A stretch of 64,000 nt of DNA from Candidatus Thorarchaeota archaeon (GTDB taxonomy: Archaea; Asgardarchaeota; Thorarchaeia; Thorarchaeales; Thorarchaeaceae). The notes below the pieces were generated by a model, which worked only from the letters and a program-made list of their open reading frames with translations, was not told the origin of the DNA and made no database searches. The stretch covers positions 39,596 to 103,595 of the forward strand of contig SDNP01000004.1 of NCBI GenBank assembly GCA_004524445.1. Reading direction: 5' to 3'. A program made the translations under genes and the position numbers. This document shows positions 1 through 10,010 of the stretch, piece after piece (the first letter of the stretch is position 1; every line of letters begins with the position of its first letter).

Positions 1-817
1 ATGGATTGGAAAACATCACATAAGGGTCCTCGACGCATTCATCGGTATGGGTTATGACAAAAGTACCAGTACCCGTTGTGGCTTTGATAATTCCAGTTTC
101 AATTGTTCCAGTTCCCAAGGCGGAACATTGCTGGTCGCCACTTCCCATTACGACAGTAGTTCCTTTGGCAAGTCCAGTCGCTTTCGATGCTAGATCAGTT
201 ATTTGACCTAACGTGGTTCCGGGTTCAACAATATCAACGAGCTTATCTCTATTGATGTTCGTCTTTTCGAGCAATTCCTCAGACCATTCTAAGGTGTCAT
301 GATCAATAGGACCAAAACGTGCGTTTGCAGGTTCACTCACCATCCTTTCACAGAGCCGATAATTGATATAAGCGTCAAGATGGATGAATTTGTCAGCCTC
401 TTTGTACAATTTCGGACGCTCATCCATAAACCACATTATTTTGTTTACGCTTTTCCGCGGTCCAATTTGCTCAGCTAGTTCCTTGCTTCGTTCACTGGAT
501 CGGTTATCTACCCAAGTCACAGTGGGCGCAAGTGGATTGCCGTTCCCATCTACTGGTGTAATGCAATCACGTGTTGTTGTGACTATCGTTGCAAAGACAG
601 AGTTTGCCCCACCATGATATCCCGTCAGCGCCCTCTGCATGGTATTGCAGGCGGTTCTCCAAAAGGTTTCGGAGAGCTGTTCATGTGTTCCAACATCGCG
701 TGGTTTCGTGGGATATTCCTCATATGCCTTGCTTAGTTCCTTACCTTCTTCATTCATGAGCACTGATCGTGCGCCAGTGGTACCAATATCGAATACTGCG
801 AAAACCCTGTCTGTCAT
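1..817 (-). CDS. FGGY-family carbohydrate kinase (xylulokinase/glycerokinase-like), C-terminus cut by window edge
   Basis: Reverse-strand translation from ATG at 817: MTDRVFAVFDIGTTGARSVLMNEEGKELSKAYEEYP...VTWVDNRSSERSKEL...GSGDQQCSALGTGTIETGIIKATTGTGTFV. FDIGTTGxR phosphate-1 motif and GSGDQQ..ALG are typical of FGGY kinases. Absent from the ORF track because it is open at the edge. Confidence 0.88.
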   Translation of the reverse strand, partial: MTDRVFAVFDIGTTGARSVLMNEEGKELSKAYEEYPTKPRDVGTHEQLSETFWRTACNTMQRALTGYHGGANSVFATIVTTTRDCITPVDGNGNPLAPTVTWVDNRSSERSKELAEQIGPRKSVNKIMWFMDERPKLYKEADKFIHLDAYINYRLCERMVSEPANARFGPIDHDTLEWSEELLEKTNINRDKLVDIVEPGTTLGQITDLASKATGLAKGTTVVMGSGDQQCSALGTGTIETGIIKATTGTGTFVITHTDECVEDPYVMFSNP

Positions 818-1246
818 GATATACCACCTGATTTGTTACTAAAATCAGTACTCATGGTGCAATATGAATAATCTGTTTTTCAAAGCTGCAGGACCTTGGC
901 ATGGTTGAATATCATGTCATTGTTGGCTCTTGGCCATTTCCCATCGAGAAGAAGACCAGAAAATACAATACCATACTATAACGGAGTCGTATGAGGTTTG
1001 AGCGTGAAATATCAACAGAAAGGAGATCCATCCTTTGAGTCCCTTAGAAAGCAGGTGATTGAGAAAGCCACGGATTTTGAAAGACAACAAAAAGGCGTTG
1101 CCGCTGCTCTTTGGTTCAAGTAATGTTATGGGAGAACCGATTAAGGCGAACAGAATTCTATTAAAAGGCTTCGAGCAATATCCAGATTAATTAAGCAACT
1201 GGAAGAATAACGACACACAGCTTCGACTCATCTGTGAGGCACAATT

Positions 1247-2179
1247 ATGCTGCAGGACTACCCGATTCATTCTGAGATACAAGAGAATATCTATCTTCTC
1301 CGTGGGAAGAATGCGTCCCGCTTTCCTCAGGCAAACTCAATACTCATTGATGACGAGTTGCTCACCCTCATAGATGCTGGAACACACATTGATCATATCG
1401 AGCATGCATTGAGGGATATTGGTCATTCGCTTCTTGATATCGACCAAATTGTGCTTACACACTTCCATATAGATCATAAAGGTCACGCTGAACAAATTCG
1501 GCAGGTCTCTGATTGTGAAGTAATTTGTCATCCGCTTGCTGAGGAGGGAATTGCTACATTTGAGGGAATGGTCGACTACTACGGGATTAAGGGGCACAAA
1601 TTCTTCCCCGAGTGGAATGACCTCCTTAGTTCCTTTTTGCCTCATATTCGCTCAAACTATAAGGTGACCGGGCATTTTGAAGATCGAAGACCGATTGATT
1701 GTGGAAGTATACAATTAATGCCGATCTACACCCCGGGGCACACTATTGACCACACCGTAATGGGTATTGGCGGGTATGATGTGATGCTGCTGGTTGATAT
1801 AGATTTAACGTCATTTGGACCGTGGTACGGTAATGCAGTTAGTGATATCCAAGATTTCAAGAAATCTATGGAAACTATTATCGAATTGGAGCCCACGACC
1901 GGAATAAGCAGTCATCTTCTTGAGCCAGTCAGTGGTCAATTGGACGCTAGACTGAATACATATCTTGATGAATTTGACCAGAGGGAAAATCGCATCCTCG
2001 AATACATAAGAAGTGGAAAGAAGACAATCCAAGACTTGGCGAATAAACCCACTATTTATCCAAGATTCCCAAACAAAGCGTATCGAATTTTTGAGGAATT
2101 TATGATAAGAAAACACATAGAAGATATGGAGAGAAGAAACATTCTCAGCGTCTGCGACGGCAAACTATCAGTTCATTAG
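1247..2179 (+). CDS. MBL-fold metallo-hydrolase
   Basis: 310 aa with LTHFHIDHKGH (HxHxDH motif), YTPGHTIDHTV and downstream Asp/His residues of the metallo-beta-lactamase fold. Confidence 0.88.
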   Translation: MLQDYPIHSEIQENIYLLRGKNASRFPQANSILIDDELLTLIDAGTHIDHIEHALRDIGHSLLDIDQIVLTHFHIDHKGHAEQIRQVSDCEVICHPLAEEGIATFEGMVDYYGIKGHKFFPEWNDLLSSFLPHIRSNYKVTGHFEDRRPIDCGSIQLMPIYTPGHTIDHTVMGIGGYDVMLLVDIDLTSFGPWYGNAVSDIQDFKKSMETIIELEPTTGISSHLLEPVSGQLDARLNTYLDEFDQRENRILEYIRSGKKTIQDLANKPTIYPRFPNKAYRIFEEFMIRKHIEDMERRNILSVCDGKLSVH

Positions 2180-2253
2180 GATGTGAGCAATCTCACACAG
2201 AGCGAGTGAGCGGCAAGTAGCACCACTCACTCTACGGATGCAGTAAGGATTGA

Positions 2254-3054
2254 TTACTTGTGTGAGAAGTCAGGGTCTCGTTTTGAGAGGAACGCATCTA
2301 CTCCTTCTTCTTTGTCTTCTGTATCGAAGACCTCAGTAAAAAGATCAACCTCTAATTCAAGATTCTTGCCAACGGGCAAAACCCATGCCGCATTCAATGA
2401 CTTCTTGGCAAGTTTAATCGCAACTCCCGGCTTCTTGGCTAAATCCTGAGCAAGACCAGCAGTTTCTTCTCTCAATCTTTCTACTGATTCGAATACTTCA
2501 TTTACCAGTCCCAAACGCTTGGCCTCTTCAGCGATGATTTGCTCCCCAGTAAACACCAATTCTTTAGCCATCCCAAGACCGACCAGCCGAGGCAGCCGTA
2601 CAGTACCACCAAATCCAGGAATAATCCCGAGATTTATCTCAGGCTGTCCAAAGCGGGCGTTAGTCGAAGCATACCGAATGTCGCATGCCATAGCAATTTC
2701 ACAACCGCCTCCTAAAGCGAATCCATTAACACAAGCTATCACAGGCTTTGTCATGGATTCTATTTCGGTGCAAAGGTCTTGACCAGCTTGAGCCAAGGGA
2801 CGTACTGTCTTCGAATCCTTATCCCGGAATTCATTGATATCTGCCCCAGCTGCAAAAGCCTTTTCTCCAGCACCAGTAAGGATGATTACTCTAATCGTAT
2901 CATCATCTTCTGCCTTTTTCATGGCATTTCTCAATTCTTGGACAACAAAGGTGTTCAGCGCATTGTATTTCTGGGGTCTGTTAATCGTGATTGTTGCAAT
3001 TGACCCATCAACACTGTAGAGGACTTCATTCTCTGACAATTCATTCTCCTCCAT
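2254..3054 (-). CDS. enoyl-CoA hydratase/isomerase family protein
   Basis: Crotonase signature: ITINRPQKYNALN, AFAAGADINEF, NGFALGGGCEIAMACDIRYAS, FGQPEINLGIIPGFGGTVRLPRLVG. Confidence 0.93.
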   Translation of the reverse strand: MEENELSENEVLYSVDGSIATITINRPQKYNALNTFVVQELRNAMKKAEDDDTIRVIILTGAGEKAFAAGADINEFRDKDSKTVRPLAQAGQDLCTEIESMTKPVIACVNGFALGGGCEIAMACDIRYASTNARFGQPEINLGIIPGFGGTVRLPRLVGLGMAKELVFTGEQIIAEEAKRLGLVNEVFESVERLREETAGLAQDLAKKPGVAIKLAKKSLNAAWVLPVGKNLELEVDLFTEVFDTEDKEEGVDAFLSKRDPDFSHK

Positions 3055-3211
3055 ATTACTGACCCCGACTTGTTACTTCCACTAAATAAGCATTCTCAAG
3101 TGCATCGAAACATGATGAACGGAAAAATTCTGATATAGGATGGCACCCTCTAACCTTATTTAGTAGGAATGCCGCTCGGTTTTATGAAAACGGTGTAGCG
3201 GTGCGAGAAAT

Positions 3212-3550
3212 ATGCGGAATCTGAGAACTGACGCTTTGAGAAAATCCTTACTCGCAATGAAAAATTCATTAATCAGTTCTTATGAACTAAAGACTGCAAT
3301 TCGCGAAGAGAGTCTTTTTGAAAGAGCCTGGAAAAGAGAAGAGCCAGACTATTTGATATTCTCAGATTATCGCAGAAATGAAGGAAGACGCAGAATCCTT
3401 GATGCCGCAGAAATCATTGATGGAGCATTAGAACAGCTGGAAAGTTGCGATCAAATGGCAGCCTCAAAGCTTTATTTGCAGACGCTAAACGCAGTCGCGC
3501 TACTCACTAAATGGGCGGGCATTCTTGAATCTAGTGTTAGAGAATCCTAA
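3212..3550 (+). CDS. hypothetical helical protein
   Basis: 112-aa ORF with no overlapping gene; followed at once by a hairpin and a convergent gene. No family recognised. Confidence 0.5.
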   Translation: MRNLRTDALRKSLLAMKNSLISSYELKTAIREESLFERAWKREEPDYLIFSDYRRNEGRRRILDAAEIIDGALEQLESCDQMAASKLYLQTLNAVALLTKWAGILESSVRES

Positions 3551-3587
3551 AAAAGAAGATTGGGAGGGGAAAAAACCCCTCATCGTT

Positions 3588-4013
3588 CTATACAAGCCAC
3601 TTATAGGTAATTTTGTGCTTATCGATTGTTTCGAATGCGAGCTTCAAGTCCATGCCAACTTCAGGTTGAGACATGAGATTCGTGATATGAGCTGTCAGTC
3701 GACAGCCAGATGGAAATTCACCAATTCCTACGACGTAGGGCGCCTTTGATGCCAAGCTTGCTGGAGCAAAATCCACGATAACATATGACCGTAATTTCGC
3801 CTCTCGCTCGGTGAATTCTTCAAGTTCACATATACTCAGGTCCTTCTGGCAGTGCTCCCGTGGCGGGAGATATTCTGCCCCACACTCTGGACAGACGCTT
3901 TTCATTAGCCGCTCTTCATCGAGGGCTTCTAGAAAGTCTTGCATGAACGGAGTTACTGCTTTGTCGGTCGCATATCCGAGATAGAGTTCTTTTTCTTCTG
4001 CCATGTTTACCAT
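3588..4013 (-). CDS. Zn-ribbon/OB-fold (DUF35-type) acyl-CoA-associated protein
   Basis: CPECGAEYLPPREHC rubredoxin-like ribbon followed by an OB-fold region; overlaps the downstream end of a thiolase gene, the classic archaeal pairing. Confidence 0.85.
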   Translation of the reverse strand: MVNMAEEKELYLGYATDKAVTPFMQDFLEALDEERLMKSVCPECGAEYLPPREHCQKDLSICELEEFTEREAKLRSYVIVDFAPASLASKAPYVVGIGEFPSGCRLTAHITNLMSQPEVGMDLKLAFETIDKHKITYKWLV

Positions 4014-5173
4014 CCCCTCTCAAAGATAAAGACGTTCACAAATTGCCCTGATTGACCAACATTGTGGGCGAGCCCCAACTGAATATCGTCAATCTGTCTC
4101 GATTGTTCCTCTGCTTCGCCTCGCATCTGCTTGAGAATCTCATAAGTCATAGAAACCCCTGTTGCACCCAACGGATGACCTTTACTCTTCAGTCCACCGT
4201 CGCAGTTAACCGGAATCTTGCCGTCGTGGTAGACCTCCTTGTTCTCAATAAGTTCGCGACCCTTACCGGGCTCAGCAAATCCAAGGTCTTCGTATGCAAT
4301 TAATTCAGCGATGGTAAAGCAATCATGGACCTGTGCCATGTCGATATCCTCGGGCCCAACTCCTGCCATCTCGTATGCGGCCTTGCCAGCCCTCACTGCT
4401 CCAGGTATTGATGTAAGTGAGTCACGATCCTGTACCATCATTGCTGATGCGCCAGCACCGATGCCCTTAATCCACATAGGTTCATCGGTGAATTCCTTGA
4501 CTCTGTCCTCGGCAGCAATAACGCATGCTGCAGCACCATCAGAGATAAGGCTACAATCGTAAAGATTCAACGGTCTTGCGATGGGTACCGAGTTATGCGC
4601 TTCTTCAAGAGTGACTTCACGCGGTAGATGAGCCTTCGGATTCTGAGCACCATAATGATGCGACTTGACTGCAATTTTGGATAGGACTTCATGCGGCAAG
4701 TCATATTCATACATGTATCTTGATGCCATCAGAGCATAGAAGGCGGGGAATGATATGCCATATGGGTACTCCCATCGCATATCGCCTGCCTGTGACATAT
4801 ATTCGGTTGCGGTTGCTGATGAAACGCGGTTCATCTGCTCAACCCCGACCACCAGCATAACATCGTATAATCCTGCTGCAACCATTCCCCAGGCCGCTCT
4901 TAGTGAGGCGGTTCCTGTTGTACAAGCAGACTCGACTCTTAAGTGAGGTTTATCATCTATTCCGAGATAGTCAGCAATCAATGCAGACCCGGCGCCTTGC
5001 CCAGTAAACTGAGAAGCAGCATAAGATAGGATTGATGCATCAATTCTATCTTGCGTTATGCCTTCCTCATAGATAGGTCTATAGGCCTCTGCACAGAGTT
5101 CTCTCATTGTTGCATCAAAGCGTTTTCCGAATTTGGCGTGGCCCGCGGCCACTACTGCAACTTTTCTAGCCAT
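4007..5173 (-). CDS. thiolase-family protein (archaeal acetyl-CoA acetyltransferase / SCP2-type)
   Basis: VESACTTGTASLRAAWGMVAAGLYDVMLVVGVEQMN, VHDCFTIAELIAYEDLG, GGLKSKGHPLGATGVS thiolase motifs. Confidence 0.92.
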   Translation of the reverse strand: MARKVAVVAAGHAKFGKRFDATMRELCAEAYRPIYEEGITQDRIDASILSYAASQFTGQGAGSALIADYLGIDDKPHLRVESACTTGTASLRAAWGMVAAGLYDVMLVVGVEQMNRVSSATATEYMSQAGDMRWEYPYGISFPAFYALMASRYMYEYDLPHEVLSKIAVKSHHYGAQNPKAHLPREVTLEEAHNSVPIARPLNLYDCSLISDGAAACVIAAEDRVKEFTDEPMWIKGIGAGASAMMVQDRDSLTSIPGAVRAGKAAYEMAGVGPEDIDMAQVHDCFTIAELIAYEDLGFAEPGKGRELIENKEVYHDGKIPVNCDGGLKSKGHPLGATGVSMTYEILKQMRGEAEEQSRQIDDIQLGLAHNVGQSGQFVNVFIFERGW

Positions 5174-5425
5174 TTCATTTCCTCCATGGGAGAATTCTGT
5201 TCGATAACACAGCTCCCAATGTGTTTGGTTAATTTATGCAACATCAGGCATCCTGTCTTAAGGCTGTCGGAATCGTGAGGATGAACGAAAAGCGCAGTTC
5301 CTATTTTTAATTTATCAGGCATTGCACAAATTCCTGCAATTATGGTGGTTTTGTCGTATAGTAGGTTTTATTGACTGCCAGAGCTTAGTATTTACTGCAA
5401 TTCAGCTAAGGATGAGAGACATGAA

Positions 5426-6673
5426 ATGAGTACATCAAAAGAGAAGATTTGGAAAAAAATAGATAAAGAACATGATGAAATTCTTAAACTGGCTGGTGAT
5501 TTAATCAGATTCCCCAGTGAGAACCCTCCTGGAGACATGACTGAGATTGCCGATTTTGTTGTTGAGTATCTATCGGATTATGGATTGGATTGTGAAACCC
5601 ATGAACCAGAATCTGGCGTGATCAACATTTTGTGCAAACTTGGATCTGGCAAAGAAAAACGCCTGGTTTTGAATGGTCACCTCGACGTTGTGCCTGTTGG
5701 TGACAAAGACGATTGGAGCTTTCCACCGTTCAGTGGGGAGGTGAAGGATGGCTTTCTCCTCGGTCGCGGTGCAAGCGACATGAAAGGAGGAGATACGGGT
5801 ATCATCAGCGCGATGAGGCTTCTTGTTGATTATGAAGATGAGTTGGATGGTACTGTTACGCTCACGCTTGTTCCCGACGAGGAAACCATGGGAGAATTGG
5901 GGACAGGATGGATTTTGGATGAGAAACTGGTAGACCCAACTGCATGTGTGATTGCAGAACCAACCGACCTACCTCTGATAGATATTGGACAGAAGGGAGC
6001 TTACTGGGGAAAAGTCGTTGTTAAAGGCACACCAATTCATGGTAGTCTTTCACCATATAAAGGAGATAGTGCAATTCGAAAAGCCTGCAAAGTCATGGAA
6101 AAAATGTTCGATATCACCAAAGTCAACGTCGAGGCTCCGGAGGATATCAAGAAGGTTATTGAGGAATCTAAGCCTTTGATTGAAGACTTGATTGGCGAGG
6201 AAGGTGTTGGCATAATCCTGAGTTCACCCACGCTCAATATCGGGATAATAAGAGGAGGCAATAAGGTCAATATTGTTCCTGATAGATGTGAACTCGAATT
6301 CGATATGCGATTGCCTATTGGTTTTGATGTCAGCAAAGCATCCGGGCATATGGAAGAAATCTTGAAGGACTTTGGTGAAGACGCAGTGCTCGATATTGGC
6401 ACAGCGATTGACCCCAATTATACAGCCCCTGATGCCCCAATAGTCACATCGACAATGGAGAATGTTGAGAAGGTTCTTGGCAGAGAGCCTCGAATATTCA
6501 CACAATGGGCTTCAAGTGATGCAAGGCATTTCAGAAATCGAGGAATTGACACAGTACATTATGGACCAGCGATAATCGAGGGTATTCACGGAATCGATGA
6601 AAAGGTAAAAGCGGATGATGTCGTACAGGCAACCAAAGTATACACTGGAGTCGTCCTTGACTACCTTTCCTAA
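5426..6673 (+). CDS. M20-family metallopeptidase (ArgE/DapE/CPG2-like)
   Basis: LVLNGHLDVVPVGD, LGRGASDMKGG, LVPDEETMGELGT motifs of M20 deacylases/peptidases. Confidence 0.9.
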   Translation: MSTSKEKIWKKIDKEHDEILKLAGDLIRFPSENPPGDMTEIADFVVEYLSDYGLDCETHEPESGVINILCKLGSGKEKRLVLNGHLDVVPVGDKDDWSFPPFSGEVKDGFLLGRGASDMKGGDTGIISAMRLLVDYEDELDGTVTLTLVPDEETMGELGTGWILDEKLVDPTACVIAEPTDLPLIDIGQKGAYWGKVVVKGTPIHGSLSPYKGDSAIRKACKVMEKMFDITKVNVEAPEDIKKVIEESKPLIEDLIGEEGVGIILSSPTLNIGIIRGGNKVNIVPDRCELEFDMRLPIGFDVSKASGHMEEILKDFGEDAVLDIGTAIDPNYTAPDAPIVTSTMENVEKVLGREPRIFTQWASSDARHFRNRGIDTVHYGPAIIEGIHGIDEKVKADDVVQATKVYTGVVLDYLS

Positions 6674-6720
6674 ACTGTCTTGATACTTCATCATGTTAGA
6701 GAGCTCAAATGGGTATCCAC

Positions 6721-7389
6721 TCAGAGGAGCTCTCTGATAACCCTAGCAAGGATAGTACGTGACAGAAGAGCTGGCACGCCAACCTCTCTCTTCATGAAAT
6801 CACTCAGCTCATCACTGTACCCGATGCAATCGAGTGCAATAAGGTCGACGCCTTCATTCCGAAATCGTTCTGCAATTCTCTCAATTTCATTCATATCTTG
6901 TTCTTGATAGGGGGAGAGATCTTGGACAAATACTTCAAGATTTTCACGTTTCCATTTCTCAGTCACAACTTTCTTCTGCTCGGGATTGGGTATCAAAACG
7001 CCTAATTTACCTGATTGAAGAATGCCCTCCAATAATTGCCCCATTAATTCCGATGGTTTTAGCATAATCTTCTTTGATTGGAGTTCAGGAAACTCGCCAG
7101 TGCAGAGAATCGCGATAAAGTCAACTTCTGGCTCCAAATTCTGGATACATTGATTCATTTTTCCAACTATCTTGGAATGACCCAATTTTACTTCTGTCCC
7201 ATCTGTCAATCGTGTGACAAGTAGCTCTTCCCCGGGAGAGGGCTCCAAGGCTCTTATTTCCTCCAGCGAGAGGTCATCAAGGGCACCACAGTGGATAGTT
7301 TCAATACTGGAGCCAAGAATAGGTTCTACATCTGTCATCACATCAGTTCGTGGTGATTGTCCAATAGTTATCATTGCGACCTTTTTCAT
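6721..7389 (-). CDS. AroM family protein
   Basis: MKKVAMITIGQSPRTDVMTDV...ALDDLSLEEIRALEPSPGE N-terminus typical of AroM-family (Asp/Glu racemase-like) proteins. Confidence 0.82.
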   Translation of the reverse strand: MKKVAMITIGQSPRTDVMTDVEPILGSSIETIHCGALDDLSLEEIRALEPSPGEELLVTRLTDGTEVKLGHSKIVGKMNQCIQNLEPEVDFIAILCTGEFPELQSKKIMLKPSELMGQLLEGILQSGKLGVLIPNPEQKKVVTEKWKRENLEVFVQDLSPYQEQDMNEIERIAERFRNEGVDLIALDCIGYSDELSDFMKREVGVPALLSRTILARVIRELL

Positions 7390-7413
7390 TTGCTTGTCCT
7401 CTCTCTTTGTTGG

Positions 7414-8346
7414 TCACATTTTCCGAAGTTTTGAAGCCATCTCTCCATATCTATTCAGCAGAATATCGAGTTCATCTTCCCTATAGAATTTGCAGATTCC
7501 GCTGGTATAATCTCTCGCTACTTCGACGCAGAATCGTGCTGCACCCTCCAATCCGTTTACATAGTTAGCTCCTCCCCCACTACCAGGAACCGGTAGAGTG
7601 GCTGTGGTTGCCACCCCTACAAGAGGAGCCGAGGACATGACCCAAGGCTGCATTATGGAGTTGATATGATAAACATCGTTTCCATAAGGGGTAATATCTT
7701 GCATAGTTATTGGGGCGACAGCAGCCGCTTTGCCTGTCACTCGCTCGTAAATGTTGATTATATCATCACTTACCTTCAGAATCCAGCCATCTTTTACAGT
7801 AGGAGTTATTGCAAATCCTTCAGTTTTGATGACGCGATTTCCTTTTGTCGCGTCAACTGATAGAATAGCATCCATTCTGTCATCAACGAGCTCGCTCAAT
7901 ACATCCATGATGGGGACGGGGGAGATCATAAATGGAACTGGATCATGGGGTAATGTCGGGGCATCTGGTGCAACATGAGTTGTGACTATGACATCGCCCT
8001 CGAGTACATCACCTCTTTTGGCGGATGTTGCCAGCTTCATAGCATCAGCCAAGGCAACAATCGCTCCATCTGCATCAGAAACCAAACCAAGCACCTCGGG
8101 TCGAGCTCCAATACCACCTAATTGCCCCACAATGCCAAGTGTTGGAGCATCCCCACCACTTTCCCCACCATTTTTTCCGGGGATGAGAACTTTCACTACA
8201 TCTGTTTTTCCCTTATCACCCTCAAGGCGGGTTATGTCTATGTTCTCAACTCCAAATGGAACTAAGAATTCCTTAACTGCTTCGCCATCTATTTCCGGGT
8301 GGTCAATTAGATCCATGATTTCGATAATTTGTTTCATACATGACAT
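7414..8346 (-). CDS. DUF1177 family protein
   Basis: 310 aa with GKNGGESGGDAPTLGIVGQLGGIGARPEVLGLVSDADGAIVALA and HVAPDAPTLPHDPVPFM; recalled as DUF1177, adjacent to AroM. Confidence 0.75.
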   Translation of the reverse strand: MSCMKQIIEIMDLIDHPEIDGEAVKEFLVPFGVENIDITRLEGDKGKTDVVKVLIPGKNGGESGGDAPTLGIVGQLGGIGARPEVLGLVSDADGAIVALADAMKLATSAKRGDVLEGDVIVTTHVAPDAPTLPHDPVPFMISPVPIMDVLSELVDDRMDAILSVDATKGNRVIKTEGFAITPTVKDGWILKVSDDIINIYERVTGKAAAVAPITMQDITPYGNDVYHINSIMQPWVMSSAPLVGVATTATLPVPGSGGGANYVNGLEGAARFCVEVARDYTSGICKFYREDELDILLNRYGEMASKLRKM

Positions 8347-8352
8347 GACATT

Positions 8353-9033
8353 TCATTCTCCGTTCTGAATTTGATTTCCTCGCGCTGCATAGTAGGTAAC
8401 TAGTCCCGATGAAATAACGGGGTCCACAACCGGTATATGCAATTCATTCCGGATTCTGGGTGCTAATCGTGCAGTTGAGAGACCCGTACAAGCTAAGAGA
8501 ATTACCCTAGCATGATTATCATCAACTAATTTTCGTGCCAAATCGATATACTTGTTTAGTGATTTATTGATATCAAGTGTCGTTTCAACATCTTCGGGCT
8601 TCAGGTAACTCCAAGTGGTTCGGCCCAATGCATCAGCGACCACTCCTGGTACCTTCTCATCTATTCCGAGAATACCGATAGGAAATCCCAGCGACCTAGC
8701 TACATAGGCAGAGGTCCTTCCGGCTCCAACAACCGGAATCTCAAGCTTTTCTTGGAGCTCAGATACTCCAGGGTCTGCTGCACAGCTCACAAATAGAGCA
8801 TTCAAATCTTCATTTTTGACCATTCGATTAGCAGTTTCAATGACGTAAGGGATTGCGCGAGCTTCTTCTTCTTCATTCGGAATCCCACTTGGAAAACCAT
8901 CAATTCTATCAGTGACCATCTGCAATTTAGGGTCTCGAACATATTCGGAGATTATCCGAGCATGTGTTCTGAGGAAATCCCAGTCATCTGTCGTGACGAC
9001 GCGAATAACTCCAATCTTTAATTTCGATGCCAT
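8353..9033 (-). CDS. hydantoin-racemase / Asp-Glu racemase superfamily protein
   Basis: IGVIRVVTTDD..., LFVSCAADPGVSELQEKLEIPVVGAGRTSAY, VILLACTGLSTARLAPRIRNELHIPVVDPV: two-Cys racemase-type architecture. Confidence 0.78.
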   Translation of the reverse strand: MASKLKIGVIRVVTTDDWDFLRTHARIISEYVRDPKLQMVTDRIDGFPSGIPNEEEEARAIPYVIETANRMVKNEDLNALFVSCAADPGVSELQEKLEIPVVGAGRTSAYVARSLGFPIGILGIDEKVPGVVADALGRTTWSYLKPEDVETTLDINKSLNKYIDLARKLVDDNHARVILLACTGLSTARLAPRIRNELHIPVVDPVISSGLVTYYAARGNQIQNGE

Positions 9034-9083
9034 TTTCCTGTATCATCCTTTGAAGCTTGCAAGGCTGATAGCCCAGCAAGTCC

Positions 9084-10010
9084 TCATGCGCCAAGCCCTA
9101 GGAAGGATAGCAGCTGATTGAATAGAGCAATCAACCAGCCTATGATCCAACTCATGAAATCGATGATCCACTGAATGAGATTTGGTCGAAGGATGTTGTA
9201 AAGGAACTGGTAGTTGAACCATCCATAGACCACGCTGAGTACAACGATTCCAAGAGTCATTAAGATTGCCAGAGCCAATACACCATAGTCCAAGGCTTTG
9301 AAGGAAATCTCCTGCCTAAACGTTCGGTTGGCAGGGTCATAGGTGAATGCTCTAGACTCAATAGTTCTGGAAATATCAATCCCTCTGAGTACAGTTAGAT
9401 ATATGCTAGGCACAATAACTGGAACATACGCTCTCATTTTTGTAATTGGGTTCCTTATATCGAATTTCGCACCTCTTGATTTTTGTGCTTCGATAACCGT
9501 ACGGAATTGATTGATCATCAGTGGGACAGATGCAAATGCAATTCCAAGGGAAACAGCAGCCTCAACCGGAAACCGTAGCCGCACCAATGCAATCAATAAA
9601 TCTGAAACAGGCGTGACTAAGGTAATCAGTCGTGTAACAATAATGAAGAAGATGAATCTCTCTCCACTTGAAATACCAATCAATGTGGTTCGTAATGTTA
9701 CAGGGCCAAACTCCGTGAAGGGAATCAGGTAGAAATATATGTAATCACCTGGCAGGGGAGGAACTGTTAGGTAATTGACCACAATAAATAGAATCATTGC
9801 GGGTAACGATGCCTTCAGAACGAGCATCAGCTTTTCGCGAGGAATGCCAGCAACACGATACATTCCCAACGTCATCAGGAGAATGATAAAGAAGACTATC
9901 GGGTCGAAGACAACCACTGTTAGTATTACTAGACCCAAGAAGATGAATATCTTTGTCCGAGGATCCATTCTATGAAGAATGCTATCACCAGGCACGTATT
10001 CCATTGCCAT
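9084..10010 (-). CDS. ECF transporter transmembrane (T) component, EcfT/CbiQ-like
   Basis: YVPGDSILHRMDPRTKIFIFLGLVILTVV; AQKSRGAKFD (an A-R-G coupling motif); multiple TM segments; abuts the ATPase gene. Confidence 0.88.
   Translation of the reverse strand: MAMEYVPGDSILHRMDPRTKIFIFLGLVILTVVVFDPIVFFIILLMTLGMYRVAGIPREKLMLVLKASLPAMILFIVVNYLTVPPLPGDYIYFYLIPFTEFGPVTLRTTLIGISSGERFIFFIIVTRLITLVTPVSDLLIALVRLRFPVEAAVSLGIAFASVPLMINQFRTVIEAQKSRGAKFDIRNPITKMRAYVPVIVPSIYLTVLRGIDISRTIESRAFTYDPANRTFRQEISFKALDYGVLALAILMTLGIVVLSVVYGWFNYQFLYNILRPNLIQWIIDFMSWIIGWLIALFNQLLSFLGLGA

Noticed and set aside
384-842. Plus-strand ORFs 384-617 and 639-842
   Set aside because: Antisense to the truncated FGGY kinase, which has clear motifs.
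1003-1125. Short GTG ORF VKYQQKGDPSFESLRKQVIEKATDFERQQKGVAAALWFK and following fragments
   Set aside because: About 40 aa in a degraded-looking intergenic stretch; no family recognised, so not called.
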